Origin: a virus | Length of the DNA stretch: 26,183 nucleotides | Virus record (IMG/VR): IMGVR_UViG_3300020054_000263 | Coordinates: 1-26,183 of that record | Direction: 5' to 3' (one strand) | In this document: piece after piece, positions 16,411-25,238 of the stretch | Position numbering within the stretch: the stretch's first letter is position 1 | Layout: the number at the start of each line of letters is the position of its first letter | Position numbers and translations under genes: made by a program | Notes under the pieces: model-generated | Told to the model about the DNA's origin: nothing | The model's database searches: none | Seen by the model: the letters and a program-made list of their open reading frames with translations, nothing else

Positions 16411-19400
16411 TAGATTCTCCTGCTAAGCTCTTGTACTACTGGCACGCAGTACTGTACGTGTGTATACCCGCTAGACGATATACCCAGCTTGAAGTATGTG
16501 CTCTTTAGCCCTTTGCCGAACAGCGTACGAACTGCACGGTGGTCTCCGGCGGGGCGAGCCATCTCTGTATAAGTGTATGTATTCTGCGCGCCGTTAAGGT
16601 CGGCGGTTACTTTTATGGTCATTGGGCTGGCATGCGTAGAGTAAGAATACATAGCCGGAGTCGTCTTCAGCGAAGGCGACCCAAAGTTTAGGAAGCCAGA
16701 CTGAATAGACAGGTTGGCATACGTACTCGCTTGCTCGTATAAGCCGCTAGCCGCCACTGCGTAGCGCCCCGCCAGACCCGTGATGTCGTTAGTGGCGTAG
16801 CGCGACATAGCCCAGATATTTGTGTTGGCCGTCCACGCGCTTTGCTCACCAAACGGCTGTCCACTTACATCAGCTACTGGGTATGCGGTGTCATAGATAA
16901 ACGCTTCGTCAGTAATGGTGGTCTTAGCCTGCACTCTGGGTAGAGCGTTAGCAGTAATAACCGCCGACTCAGTAATTGTGGTTACAGCTTCAGTCTCGAC
17001 GTACGCCGCGCTGGTGATAACCGCCGCGTCAGTAGTAGTTACTCGCGAGGTAATCTGGAAATACGTAGCGTCAGTAATTACCGCGCCGTCTACAGCGGTT
17101 AGCCGGACAGGGGTGTACGCTCTCGCAACAATCTTAGCCGCGTCTGATACGGCAACCGTGTGCGTACGGCCCGCATAAAGAGCGGAGCTAATTACTGCCG
17201 ATTCAGTAACCGTAGTGCGCGGTGCTTCGAGCGTGGCGATGTCGCTGATAACCGCCGACTCCGTAACAAGTTGGATGGTGCGGACGTCAGTTACTGCTGT
17301 GTCGTTAATAATAGCGCCGTCAGTGTAGCTAACTACGATGGTCTGACGGGGGTACGCCGCACTTGCGATAGTCGCTGACTCAAGCAGCTTCGACGATGCT
17401 TCTATAGTTGCCGCGCTGGTTATAACGGCGCTGTCGGTAACCGTGCTTCTAACCAGATCGGTGTACATAGCGCTGGTAATAACAGCCGTCTCATACACGG
17501 TCTCTTGCGCCGTGACGCCTGCGCTAACGTTCGCTTGTATGGCTGGGGCAAACAGCGGTGAAGGCGACGACACCCATGAGTCGATTGGCCCCACGGCAGC
17601 TGCTGACGGGGCGCCTAGCGCCGACCGAACATCTAGCTTTACGTCGAACTGGCCGGTAGCAAGCACACTAGGCCGACCGAGTGGAGACCGAACCCGCAAG
17701 CGTCCAGCCAAAGGTATGTCTACTTCCCCTTCTGGTGCGAACAACGGCGCCGGCACGGAAAGGCGCGAAGACACGTTTGCGGGAACTTGCACAAACGCCG
17801 CCGGCGCAGACAAAGGAGACGGCACTAGCAGGCCGTGAACCGTAGTGTCCGAAGTAGAATAAATCTGCGGCGCGCCAGCTATAGGGACAAAGGCGCTAAC
17901 AAACCCTGTTTCTACTTGGGTTTGAACTGCGGGTTCCCCAAGCGGTGAGGGGACACGCATCTCGCCGCCGTAAACCGGAATCTCAAGCGTGTGAAACTCT
18001 GTGCCCGGAATTTCGTAGTCTTCGCTCGTGTAGCGCGCCTTAGTGGGCGTGTACCGGAACGAGTCAATATCCCCGCCCCAAGTACATTGGCTATAGACGT
18101 TGGGCGCCGACACACCGGGCTGGTCGTTAAACCACCCTTTTTTGTTGTTCCACTCGTAAGTGAAAACTTTAGATTGGCCATAAAACCCAGCGCCTAGCAG
18201 TTGCCCTATATAAAAAGGCGTGTGCGCCTGCTTTCCGTGGTCGCGGTCGCCGTTTACTGAGGCGTAGTGCACTATAGCAGGGTAGCTAGTGTCGTCGCGG
18301 CCCGACCCCACCAACACGCCGTCTACGTGGATGTATATATTCCCCGAGCGCCGCGTTACTGATACGAAGTGCCATGCTCCGTCGCGCACGTTGTGCGGCT
18401 CAAGATCGGCAACAATTACCTTGTGTTCTAAGAAATAGTCGAGGCTGTAAATTGCCCGCCCCGGCACTACTTCCGTATCGGGGTAAAAACTAGACCAAAC
18501 AAGCTGTCCGTCGGGCATAGAAAACAGCCCGCTAAAGTGCCCATCTAGCGAAGACGGGTCGATAGCTCCTTCACGAAGGTTAACCTTACGCGCCGTTTCA
18601 GCGCCGGGGTTTAAGGAATCTGTCCTATCCGCGTCGAACGGCTCTCCAATACTAAACAGGCACGCGCGGTTCGACGATCTAGCCCAGTTATTCCACTCTC
18701 CTGTAGACCCTTCTGCCGCCTCAATTTCGTCGAGCGTAGTAAGGGCGTAGTCAGAGAAAAACCAGCCCTCCATCGTGAAGTCTTGGTCGAACAAAGGCGG
18801 TACACCGCCTTGGTGGTCTTCGGGCGCAGTGTTCCAGCTATCAGGATTAGTGTAGTACGCGAGGTTAAATAGATCGTAGTACTGCTGGCGTTCGCCGTTA
18901 TCTAATCCGTACCACGCTGCGTAGTCACGTAGTCCGTTAATTCGCAGGGACGCCGCCCCAAAACGGGAATTATCGGTGTTACGAAACTGCGTGCTAGTCC
19001 AGTCCTGTGCGGTATCGGGTGGACCCGGCCAAGACGAGCTATGGCCACCGCTAACAAACAAAAACTGCGAATTAATAGGAGCTTTGAAAGGAAGCCCGTC
19101 TACGTAGTTAGTGTTGGTCGTAACCCCCAAGCTCTCCATCTGAAATAATGTAGAGTACGCGCGGTAAGGGTCGTAAATCTCGGGGCCAAGGACAAGGCTG
19201 GTCGTCGTGGTAAGCACGCCATCGTCGGGCCGAGCATCTGTCCAACAAATAGCATAAAACTGCCGCCCCGCGTCCTCGGGAAGCATAAAGTCTAGCGTTA
19301 GCGTGTTGTCGGTTTCTCCGGGTAGAGCGCCTACGCCGACTTCATACCACTGAATGTTACAGGCGGTAGGTGTAAACGTAAGCTGAATCTGTTGGCCGGC

Positions 19401-19787
19401 AGAAACTACTGACGATGCTGGCAAGTCTAAAAGCAACACCGGAATAGGTGGGTCTACAGCTAGTGGTTCGTCTGCCGACCTATCCACCGGCTCATACTCT
19501 CTTGTGTCGCTGTCGTGCACCTCTGCATCGCGTACATCTAAATCTGTTTGATACGACTGCATGCGCAGACGGTCTCGCGCATCCATGAACCACTGGAGTT
19601 CTTCTAGCGTGTCAATCTCATACGTGGCGCTAGTGCCGTTTTTATAGACGACAAAAACGGTGTACACCTCGTTTCCGTTTTCGTCATACCCCTTAAACGT
19701 AGGGCCATCAATAGAAGCAATTTGGCCGCTAGCATTAGAAACGGTGGTAGTCCCGTTAGAGTTGCTGTTTGCTTGCGTAAAGCCCAT
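16410..19787 (-). CDS. LamG/Ig-like tail fibre or adhesion protein with repeat arrays
   Basis: Taken from ATG 19787 it has 1125 residues; I prefer this start over an in-frame ATG at 19811 because it forms a TAATG overlap with the upstream stop and has GGAG about 10 bases upstream. Layout: a short N-terminal domain (about 1-60); a linker; an Ig-like domain around 120-205 (PASSVVSAGQQIQLTF...NIQWYEV...FYAICW); and a concanavalin/LamG-like domain at about 330-590, with the typical FTMEGW (W342) strand and DGAWHFVSVTR...IYIHVDG (W472) hairpin. Then come two arrays of short repeats (about 607-752 and 758-969) and a unique C-terminal region to 1125. LamG and Ig folds bind glycans and proteins, so host-surface adhesion is the likely role. 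The next gene starts in a TAATG overlap with its stop. Confidence 0.65.
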   Translation of the reverse strand: MGFTQANSNSNGTTTVSNASGQIASIDGPTFKGYDENGNEVYTVFVVYKNGTSATYEIDTLEELQWFMDARDRLRMQSYQTDLDVRDAEVHDSDTREYEPVDRSADEPLAVDPPIPVLLLDLPASSVVSAGQQIQLTFTPTACNIQWYEVGVGALPGETDNTLTLDFMLPEDAGRQFYAICWTDARPDDGVLTTTTSLVLGPEIYDPYRAYSTLFQMESLGVTTNTNYVDGLPFKAPINSQFLFVSGGHSSSWPGPPDTAQDWTSTQFRNTDNSRFGAASLRINGLRDYAAWYGLDNGERQQYYDLFNLAYYTNPDSWNTAPEDHQGGVPPLFDQDFTMEGWFFSDYALTTLDEIEAAEGSTGEWNNWARSSNRACLFSIGEPFDADRTDSLNPGAETARKVNLREGAIDPSSLDGHFSGLFSMPDGQLVWSSFYPDTEVVPGRAIYSLDYFLEHKVIVADLEPHNVRDGAWHFVSVTRRSGNIYIHVDGVLVGSGRDDTSYPAIVHYASVNGDRDHGKQAHTPFYIGQLLGAGFYGQSKVFTYEWNNKKGWFNDQPGVSAPNVYSQCTWGGDIDSFRYTPTKARYTSEDYEIPGTEFHTLEIPVYGGEMRVPSPLGEPAVQTQVETGFVSAFVPIAGAPQIYSTSDTTVHGLLVPSPLSAPAAFVQVPANVSSRLSVPAPLFAPEGEVDIPLAGRLRVRSPLGRPSVLATGQFDVKLDVRSALGAPSAAAVGPIDSWVSSPSPLFAPAIQANVSAGVTAQETVYETAVITSAMYTDLVRSTVTDSAVITSAATIEASSKLLESATIASAAYPRQTIVVSYTDGAIINDTAVTDVRTIQLVTESAVISDIATLEAPRTTVTESAVISSALYAGRTHTVAVSDAAKIVARAYTPVRLTAVDGAVITDATYFQITSRVTTTDAAVITSAAYVETEAVTTITESAVITANALPRVQAKTTITDEAFIYDTAYPVADVSGQPFGEQSAWTANTNIWAMSRYATNDITGLAGRYAVAASGLYEQASTYANLSIQSGFLNFGSPSLKTTPAMYSYSTHASPMTIKVTADLNGAQNTYTYTEMARPAGDHRAVRTLFGKGLKSTYFKLGISSSGYTHVQYCVPVVQELSRRI
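16880..17512 (-). repeat. Array of about eleven 19-20-residue 'TESAVITSAxY' repeats
   Basis: This second protein-level array in the LamG/Ig protein (about residues 758-969) has the consensus [VIT]-T-[ED]-[SA]-A-[VK]-I-[TS]-[SD]-A-x-Y followed by 7-9 variable residues. I count eleven units, among them YETAVITSAMY, VTDSAVITSAA, VTESAVISSALY, VSDAAKIVARAY, TTDAAVITSAAY, ITESAVITANAL and ITDEAFIYDTAY. The regular period suggests a solenoid or elongated beta stalk between the LamG domain and the C-terminal region. Confidence 0.75.
17530..17965 (-). repeat. Array of about seven ~21-residue 'PSPLxxP' repeats
   Basis: Protein-level repeats inside the LamG/Ig protein (about residues 607-752). The units begin with V-P-S-P-L-x-x-P-like cores: VPSPLGEPA, a degenerate VPIAGAPQI, VPSPLSAPA, VPAPLFAPE, VRSPLGRPS, VRSALGAPS and SPSPLFAPA, spaced about 21-24 residues apart. 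DNA identity between units is low, so they are old duplications kept by selection. They probably form a rigid run of beta-turn units or a stalk. Confidence 0.7.
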
Positions 19788-20533
19788 TAGTCGTCGTACT
19801 CCACTCGCCACAGCATTTTGTTAGCGGGGCCGGTAACGGCTGATGAAAAACTAAACCCGCTGTACAGCACTTCCGGCGGCGTGCCACTAGACGAATCTAG
19901 GTTGATCTTTATAGGGCCACCGCCCGGCTTGCGTCGTGCGCCCGGTGCCGGCGTGAAATCGAACGTGTAACCCGCACCCTTGCCGCCAGTGACATAATCT
20001 GCGCTAACCAGAGGGGCATTGCTTGCGTTGCCGCAAGAAAATACATCCCAAAAATTGTATGTGGTTGTGGCCCCGCCACCACCTATTACCGAGTCGGGAG
20101 AAGGTAACGGGTCAAACGTATCGGGGTCCGGTGCAAACACAGTCGAAGAATATGTAGACGGAGATGCTGCGCGTATGTCGGCGAAGCGCTGGCTCACAGG
20201 GCCAGTAAAGTCCGTGGCGAGCGCCGTTCCGTCTGTATCTACGCGCGTTTTCCGTACAACCGTGATCTTAGCGACGCGGCTAGTCAGCAAAGTAAGCCCG
20301 TCGCCGGCTACGTCTACAACGCATTGATAGCGGTGCCCGCCCGATAGAGGGCGTATCCGCGCAAATACTAGCGTGTTTGTAGCAGCGGTGTTGACTAACT
20401 CGGTGCCGCCATCATCCACCATGTACCAACGGTACACGGTCCCCGCTTGTGGCGTGTCAATGGTTACCGATAATGTAACTGCGTCGTATTCATTTACTGT
20501 TACATCAGCCGGCTCATTAGTGATGGCTGGCAC
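19787..20533 (-). CDS. Ig-like domain virion protein
   Basis: A 248-residue protein starting with GTG 20533, which has a GGGAGGGG site 6 bases upstream. Residues 1-90 read as one immunoglobulin-like beta sandwich: a 'P-A-D-V-T-V-N-E-Y-D-A-V-T-L-S-V' entry strand, a central W in VYRWYMVDDGG, and a Y-x-C-V-V-D strand near residues 69-76. Ig-like folds are common in surface-exposed phage head and tail proteins, where they bind weakly to carbohydrates. The second half has Gly and Pro rich stretches (GGGGATTTYNFWDVFSCG, near 152-169; KPGGGPIKINL) and no recognised domain. The TAA overlaps the ATG of the following LamG/Ig protein as TAATG, so the two are likely made in step and may assemble together. 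Confidence 0.6.
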   Translation of the reverse strand: MPAITNEPADVTVNEYDAVTLSVTIDTPQAGTVYRWYMVDDGGTELVNTAATNTLVFARIRPLSGGHRYQCVVDVAGDGLTLLTSRVAKITVVRKTRVDTDGTALATDFTGPVSQRFADIRAASPSTYSSTVFAPDPDTFDPLPSPDSVIGGGGATTTYNFWDVFSCGNASNAPLVSADYVTGGKGAGYTFDFTPAPGARRKPGGGPIKINLDSSSGTPPEVLYSGFSFSSAVTGPANKMLWRVEYDD

Positions 20534-20550
20534 TAGCTACCCCTCCCCTA

Positions 20551-20579
20551 ACCAGCATGGCTGGTGCGGCCTTAGCCGC
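20551..20579 (-). promoter_or_regulatory. Two adjacent inverted repeats at a gene junction
   Basis: Two perfect small inverted repeats sit back to back. ACCAGC-ATG-GCTGGT (20551-20565) forms a 6-bp stem with a 3-base loop. GCGGC-CTTA-GCCGC (20566-20579) forms a 5-bp stem whose loop holds the stop codon (20572-20574) of the 135-residue gene. No T-run follows on the minus strand, so this does not look like an intrinsic terminator. The hairpins lie just upstream of the GGGAGGGG ribosome-binding site of the next gene (GTG 20533). They could affect mRNA processing or coupling between the two genes, or be chance. Confidence 0.35.
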
Positions 20580-20979
20580 CGATAACAGCGGAGACTACCG
20601 TTACTTGCGAACCTGATACGATAGACAACGAGTTGAGTACTAAGTACCCAGACACAGGCGTAGAGCCTGCAACCGTAGGGATACTAAGCAGGACATTCCC
20701 CGCGTCGTCTTTGATTACGCCGTAAGTGCAGGTACCTGTAGCGTTTGCCGCCGTGTCCGGTCCGGCAATAGTCAAAGTAAGCACGCCCGTGCTGCTATCA
20801 ACAACGCCACTAGGCTGGACGTTCCCGGTGCCGAGCAGAACTTCAGCTAACAAAACGTCGCTGTCGTCATACAACTCAATTTTGCCGCCGACGGAGCCGT
20901 CGTCGATAAGGTTAAGAAATGCGTTATTCGCTGCAATAACAGCGCTGGCGGCGTATGTATATTGTGAGGGAGCGGGCAT
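20572..20979 (-). CDS. Small beta-rich phage structural protein
   Basis: A 135-residue protein. ATG 20979 is preceded by a strong AGGAGG site 5 bases upstream, inside the 50-base gap after the 1206-residue protein. The sequence is Ala, Gly, Ser, Thr and Val rich with alternating hydrophobics. The pattern (NAFLNLIDDGSVGGKIELYD near residues 18-37; LLAEVLLG; TGTCTYGVIKDDAGNVLLS; a final LVLNSLSIVSGSQVTV) resembles a small beta-sandwich-like protein often found in phage structural clusters. No signal peptide or catalytic motif is visible. Two small inverted repeats cover its stop codon and the gap to the next gene. It is probably a minor virion protein; the exact role is unknown. Confidence 0.55.
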   Translation of the reverse strand: MPAPSQYTYAASAVIAANNAFLNLIDDGSVGGKIELYDDSDVLLAEVLLGTGNVQPSGVVDSSTGVLTLTIAGPDTAANATGTCTYGVIKDDAGNVLLSIPTVAGSTPVSGYLVLNSLSIVSGSQVTVVSAVIGG

Positions 20980-21029
20980 GTTTGCCTCCTACAAATGTTA
21001 GCGGGAACTAGTTTACCATAGATTACACA

Positions 21030-24000
21030 TCAATAGATAACACCACAAGGAAAAACATCGGTAACTCCTGTAAGCCCTGCGGCGCTATCTAAGTCAAAAT
21101 TAGCTTCTATTACCAACAACGGGTCGCCGCTTGGGTCTGGCCTATACTCGCCATAGGTATAACTACTAGGCGCCCCGGCTAAATAAACTACATTTTCGGG
21201 TATAGGGCCAACATACGGCATGTCGTAGCTATTAAACCGAGTAAGTTGGCGTTCCTTGTAGGTCAAAACGCGGCTTGTAGTCTGGGTAGGCGGCAACAGG
21301 GGTGGTAACAGCGACGCGGGCGCCAAGCATAGCGTGTCGCTTTCCGGCCCAATTTGCACGCGATGCAAGGAAAAATCTTCAGACTGCGCCGTTATCCACC
21401 GGCTAGGCACGCAGCTTAGCTCGTGGTTTACCGGATAACGCCGCTCAAGGGTGTACATGGTAGTGCCGCTAGGCGCAGACTGCACCGCTATCTCCGCGAA
21501 AGTAAACTGGGGTACAGCCCCTCCGACGGCGCTGTGGATTTCGTGATAATTCACATACTCCCGAGTAGGCTCTCCCATAAGTTTAGATATAGTTACGCGT
21601 ACGTAATCTGAGCTTGCGTTTGTAAGTGTTACTGGCGTAGTAAAGTGTATCTCAGATAAATTGTATAGCCTGTCATTATAGAACGGCCCCCACTCATATA
21701 CATACTCGTTCCGCAAACTAGACCCTGTGCGGCCATCTAGCAGCGATTCTTCCCAAAACTCGTGGCCGGCGTAGTCCCCGTGCGCCCAAACAGCGCCACT
21801 GCTAACGGGGGCTGTGTGCGTTTTTGTCCACAGTACGTCTGTTACCCCGTCTCCTAAGTCTTGTTCTACAGAGCTATCAAAAAGTATTATATCGTAATCT
21901 ACTGAATTGTATGTCCACTTATACCTATGCGATGTATTTCGCACGTACGATATTTCTTCTGTTTTAGGATTTAGACTAGATATGTAACAAACAAAATTAC
22001 CGCCGGTCGTGTAAGGACTGTTCGCGTGCGGCGTAGACGTATCGTAATACTGTACGCTAACGGGGCCACTGCTGGTAACCGTGGGCAAAGGCGGGACTGT
22101 CTTGTTCGCTTGAAAGTAAACAAATTCTTTACCGCTAGGAAAAACCAGTTTCTGCTGCGCCCACATGTAGTGGTCCATGCCCGTAGTGGACTGGTTGTGT
22201 AACAGATGCCCGTACCGAAAATCTGCGTATCCATACTGGTACCCATAAAAGTCTATAACCGATTGCACATGCTGTAACTGGTCGGCGTCATCGTAGTGGT
22301 GGAATATGTTGTAGCTTCCTTGCGCGGCCTGCGTGTATTGATTTTTAACAAGCTGGTATGTATCTCCGCCCACAGAGAACGTAGACCCTACGTCGGTAGT
22401 AGCGGCGCTAACTACGTTGGTTATAGGCGTCTGTTGCGGTTGAAAGGTGAACCCACTAGTGGCGTTGTACTCCACGGTTCGCGGAATAGCGGCGCGCTGT
22501 GTGAACGGCAGGGCTGTTTGGAACGCAGGATTAGTGAAGTTATTAGCGACACGGTCGTATTGCGCGGTAACGCTGTTGCTGCTTAGTTCGTAGGCGGTAA
22601 AGCAGAACTTGTTGCCATCGCTAGAAAACTCCACGGTGCCAGCCCACTGTGGCACAAAGCCGTTAGCGATAGTGAAGTCGTACTCGTCCTCTATGCCCCA
22701 CGATACTCCCTGCGTTTCTGGCGTTCGCCACGGCAGGTCGTAAGACTCAGACAAAGCGGCGGGAAACACCGCTACTATCACCTTTGCGTGCGTGCCCAGC
22801 ACCAGCGGACCAGTGTAGCTATTGTTGATCTGGTAGTTGACATACTGCGGTATGGCGTCTGTTTCCCAGTACACCACGCGAATCCAAGTCTGGCCGTCCT
22901 TTTCAAACGGATGTGCTCCCGCCACACACATAAATTCATCAGTAGCGAGGTCGGCGTCAGGAAAGGTTTGGTTAAGCTGGCCAGTATAAAAAGGCGCGTT
23001 ATGCGGCGGTAGCTCATAAAACCTAGTGCCCACGCTAAACCGGCGTATCTGGTACGCAGGGTAGCAATAGTGGGGGTTGGGCGAGTTGTACATACCAACC
23101 CCGCCGGCATACGTATTGACCGTAACATCAGGGGTAGGTACCCATGTAAGCCGCTGGCAGAAATTTTCAGACCACACAGAAAGCCCCGGCTCGTCTTGTA
23201 TTGGCGAGCTAGGGGGCAATTCGTTCCAGTACTGACCGGGCACCGCGTTAACGTCGAATATCGTATTTACTGTGCCGCTGTGCTCGCTACCGCCGACGTT
23301 TAAGCTAGCGCCTTTTACCAAAAAGTACGATGCTGAAGGGTGCGCCGTGTGTTTTTCAAAAACGTCTAGTAAGCTCAAAAACCCTCGGGTGTCCCAGTTA
23401 GCAGAGACAATCGCAGCGTAGTGCCCCGGAGAGTTACGCCAAAAATCCGTAAGCCATTCGCCTATGCCTAATTGTCCGTTACCTAAGTCGTTGTAGTACT
23501 GCACTAAAAGCGCGTTTTCGACGGGGTTATCGGCGTACGGAAGCCCCCACTCTTGACCAGAGTGCGCAATGTGCCTACCAGCCGCTGTACGGAATCCCGG
23601 CATCCAATCGTAATGCGAGTGGCCGAAGTAGCGAGGAGGGTTAATCAGCCCAACGTAGTACATACCGGCGTCGCCAGTCTCGCCATCTCCGCGCAAAGGC
23701 CGGTAGAACGGGGTCAGCCCAGAGTTATTTTCTGTCCGGTAAAAGTTAGTTTTTTGGAAGATGCCCTCTTTAACTAGGCTGGGGTACAGTAATTCTTGTG
23801 GCCTGTGCGCGTAGTACGCGGTGTCTTCTGGTTCGCTAAACGCGCTTGCGTCTAACACTTTTGTAGTTATGACTTCTGGCTCGCTGGACGCTGACTGCGA
23901 GTCGCCACCTACTCGGACGGCGGCGAAAAGCCCGCCCCCAAGCTCCGGTATCGTGCCTTCGTTAAACTCAAACCAATCCGCAGGGGTATTGCTTTGGCCG

Positions 24001-24650
24001 TCGTTAAAGCTATGTGGCTGGCCAAAAATAGGCGCCGTCGAGTAGCGAATTTCTCGGTACGTAGGCCAAGGAAGCGGGTCGCCGGTGTCTGGGTCTATGT
24101 CGTAGGAATCGTTGATGCGCCAAGTAACTGTAGGCGTCAAGTTTTCAAGGCTTTCGGGAATACCGCCCACGTACCGCAAGTCGTCCATGTACTTGTTGTT
24201 TCTATAGTTATTTATAAGCACCTGCGGGAGAGACCCGCCAGATGTGTACTGCACATCGCCGTTTTGATCGGTGATGACCGTCGCGTCGGGAGTTGCCGCT
24301 CGCATGGGCAGTCCAAGGCCGTCCGGCTCGGCGGCAGACACTGGCGTAAGCACCATACCTTCGGGGCGCCAAGGCATGTGAAGTTCGTAAAAAACAACTT
24401 CATCTTCAAGCAGTTGCGCTAACTCAGAAGGTTCTGTAGGACGAGGCTGGGCTGTTATGTATATGGCCGAGTTGTTTTCAGCCACTACGACTCGCACGTT
24501 GCCAAACGGCAAATCGAATATCTTTTCGTATTCGGCGAGTCCTAAAGAGGAACGCAAAGACGCCGCAATGTTTGCACATTGCAGCGCTTCGGGGAGTAAA
24601 GCCTGCGCAGCGGCTTCGTCCCCACTAAAAAAGACGTTGCCGCTGAACAC
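21030..24650 (-). CDS. Large virion protein with a probable internal CAP/SCP domain
   Basis: A 1206-residue protein that starts with GTG two bases after the previous stop, with no clear Shine-Dalgarno site, so translation is probably coupled. Residues of roughly 285-435 look like a CAP (SCP/PR-1, Pfam CAP-type) domain. There is an N-R...GL-P start (NFYRTENNSGLTPF, about 302-316), then H363 in AHSGQEWG, E378 in PVENALL, E398 in IGEWL, and the characteristic W404-R-N-S-P-G-H410 followed by YAAIV. These can supply the two His and two acidic residues of the CAP cavity. The rest is rich in aromatic, Asn, Gly and Pro residues, with beta-strand character typical of tail fibre or adhesion proteins; no membrane segment is seen. 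Its place among tail-type genes suggests an exposed virion component, perhaps acting on the cell surface. The CAP call is by motif only; the flanking 280 and 770 residues are unrecognised. Confidence 0.6.
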   Translation of the reverse strand: MFSGNVFFSGDEAAAQALLPEALQCANIAASLRSSLGLAEYEKIFDLPFGNVRVVVAENNSAIYITAQPRPTEPSELAQLLEDEVVFYELHMPWRPEGMVLTPVSAAEPDGLGLPMRAATPDATVITDQNGDVQYTSGGSLPQVLINNYRNNKYMDDLRYVGGIPESLENLTPTVTWRINDSYDIDPDTGDPLPWPTYREIRYSTAPIFGQPHSFNDGQSNTPADWFEFNEGTIPELGGGLFAAVRVGGDSQSASSEPEVITTKVLDASAFSEPEDTAYYAHRPQELLYPSLVKEGIFQKTNFYRTENNSGLTPFYRPLRGDGETGDAGMYYVGLINPPRYFGHSHYDWMPGFRTAAGRHIAHSGQEWGLPYADNPVENALLVQYYNDLGNGQLGIGEWLTDFWRNSPGHYAAIVSANWDTRGFLSLLDVFEKHTAHPSASYFLVKGASLNVGGSEHSGTVNTIFDVNAVPGQYWNELPPSSPIQDEPGLSVWSENFCQRLTWVPTPDVTVNTYAGGVGMYNSPNPHYCYPAYQIRRFSVGTRFYELPPHNAPFYTGQLNQTFPDADLATDEFMCVAGAHPFEKDGQTWIRVVYWETDAIPQYVNYQINNSYTGPLVLGTHAKVIVAVFPAALSESYDLPWRTPETQGVSWGIEDEYDFTIANGFVPQWAGTVEFSSDGNKFCFTAYELSSNSVTAQYDRVANNFTNPAFQTALPFTQRAAIPRTVEYNATSGFTFQPQQTPITNVVSAATTDVGSTFSVGGDTYQLVKNQYTQAAQGSYNIFHHYDDADQLQHVQSVIDFYGYQYGYADFRYGHLLHNQSTTGMDHYMWAQQKLVFPSGKEFVYFQANKTVPPLPTVTSSGPVSVQYYDTSTPHANSPYTTGGNFVCYISSLNPKTEEISYVRNTSHRYKWTYNSVDYDIILFDSSVEQDLGDGVTDVLWTKTHTAPVSSGAVWAHGDYAGHEFWEESLLDGRTGSSLRNEYVYEWGPFYNDRLYNLSEIHFTTPVTLTNASSDYVRVTISKLMGEPTREYVNYHEIHSAVGGAVPQFTFAEIAVQSAPSGTTMYTLERRYPVNHELSCVPSRWITAQSEDFSLHRVQIGPESDTLCLAPASLLPPLLPPTQTTSRVLTYKERQLTRFNSYDMPYVGPIPENVVYLAGAPSSYTYGEYRPDPSGDPLLVIEANFDLDSAAGLTGVTDVFPCGVIY

Positions 24651-24652
24651 TT

Positions 24653-25228
24653 TTAGCTATCGGTAAGTTCTACTTCGTACCCTAGCTCAAACGTGTCGCC
24701 GTTGTTGACTTGACGTGCCGCTGCGAAACGAGTCGCAGAAACCAGCGTACCGGTCGTTCCGCCTTTTACGTTGCTAGACAGCAAGCCTGCGCCGTAAATG
24801 TCGATAGCGGCAGAAGCGGCGATGGTGAACTGAGCATAAGAGGCCAAGTTACCAATCTTACCAGTCGCAGCAGAGCCGGCAGTCCACGCGGGGCGAGTAG
24901 TTTCGCTGTATCCCTCAGTGTTGCTGGTGATCTCAGTAGCGTTGCTGGTAAAGTTAGCCGCCGTCCAGTTAGAGGCCGGAGTAGCGTTGCCGCTGTAAGG
25001 GGCTAAGTACCACGCCGTAATAGGCGTCGTGCCGCCCAAAGCTGCGTCCAGCACATACAAAATGCCTTCTGCTACTACTAAGTTTGGGTCAACACAAAGG
25101 TCTTTCCCGTTAACGCGGTGGTAGTATTTACCTTTGGCCATGATTGATCCGTGGATCAAAAGCCCCTCGTCTGTTTGCTTAAAGTCGCCACGGTCGAGGA
25201 AAGTGGCGATCTCACTACGGTGCTTCAT
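24653..25228 (-). CDS. Conserved phage structural protein, beta-rich
   Basis: A 191-residue protein. I chose ATG 25228 because an AGGAG ribosome-binding site sits 6 bases upstream in the 10-base gap after the previous gene; a longer reading from 25360 would overlap that gene out of frame and has no such site. Residues 48-78 (DPNLVV...GILYVLDAALGG...TAWYLAPYSG) and 146-164 (GAGLLSSNVKGGTTGTLVS) fit a common phage protein pattern: a short helix around 'vv.eGl.ylLd.al', then 'itsWYvgl', then 'ga.l.ss...GgttGtL'. Proteins with this pattern are usually annotated as hypothetical or structural and lie among tail genes, as here. No enzyme motif is visible. The precise place in the virion is unknown. 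Confidence 0.6.
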   Translation of the reverse strand: MKHRSEIATFLDRGDFKQTDEGLLIHGSIMAKGKYYHRVNGKDLCVDPNLVVAEGILYVLDAALGGTTPITAWYLAPYSGNATPASNWTAANFTSNATEITSNTEGYSETTRPAWTAGSAATGKIGNLASYAQFTIAASAAIDIYGAGLLSSNVKGGTTGTLVSATRFAAARQVNNGDTFELGYEVELTDS

Positions 25229-25238
25229 AATTGTGCTC

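Noticed and set aside
20980-21029. Possible promoter in the 50-base gap before the 135-residue gene
   Set aside because: A TATGGT-like box is present, but no -35 hexamer lies at a suitable distance; only the AGGAGG ribosome-binding site is convincing.
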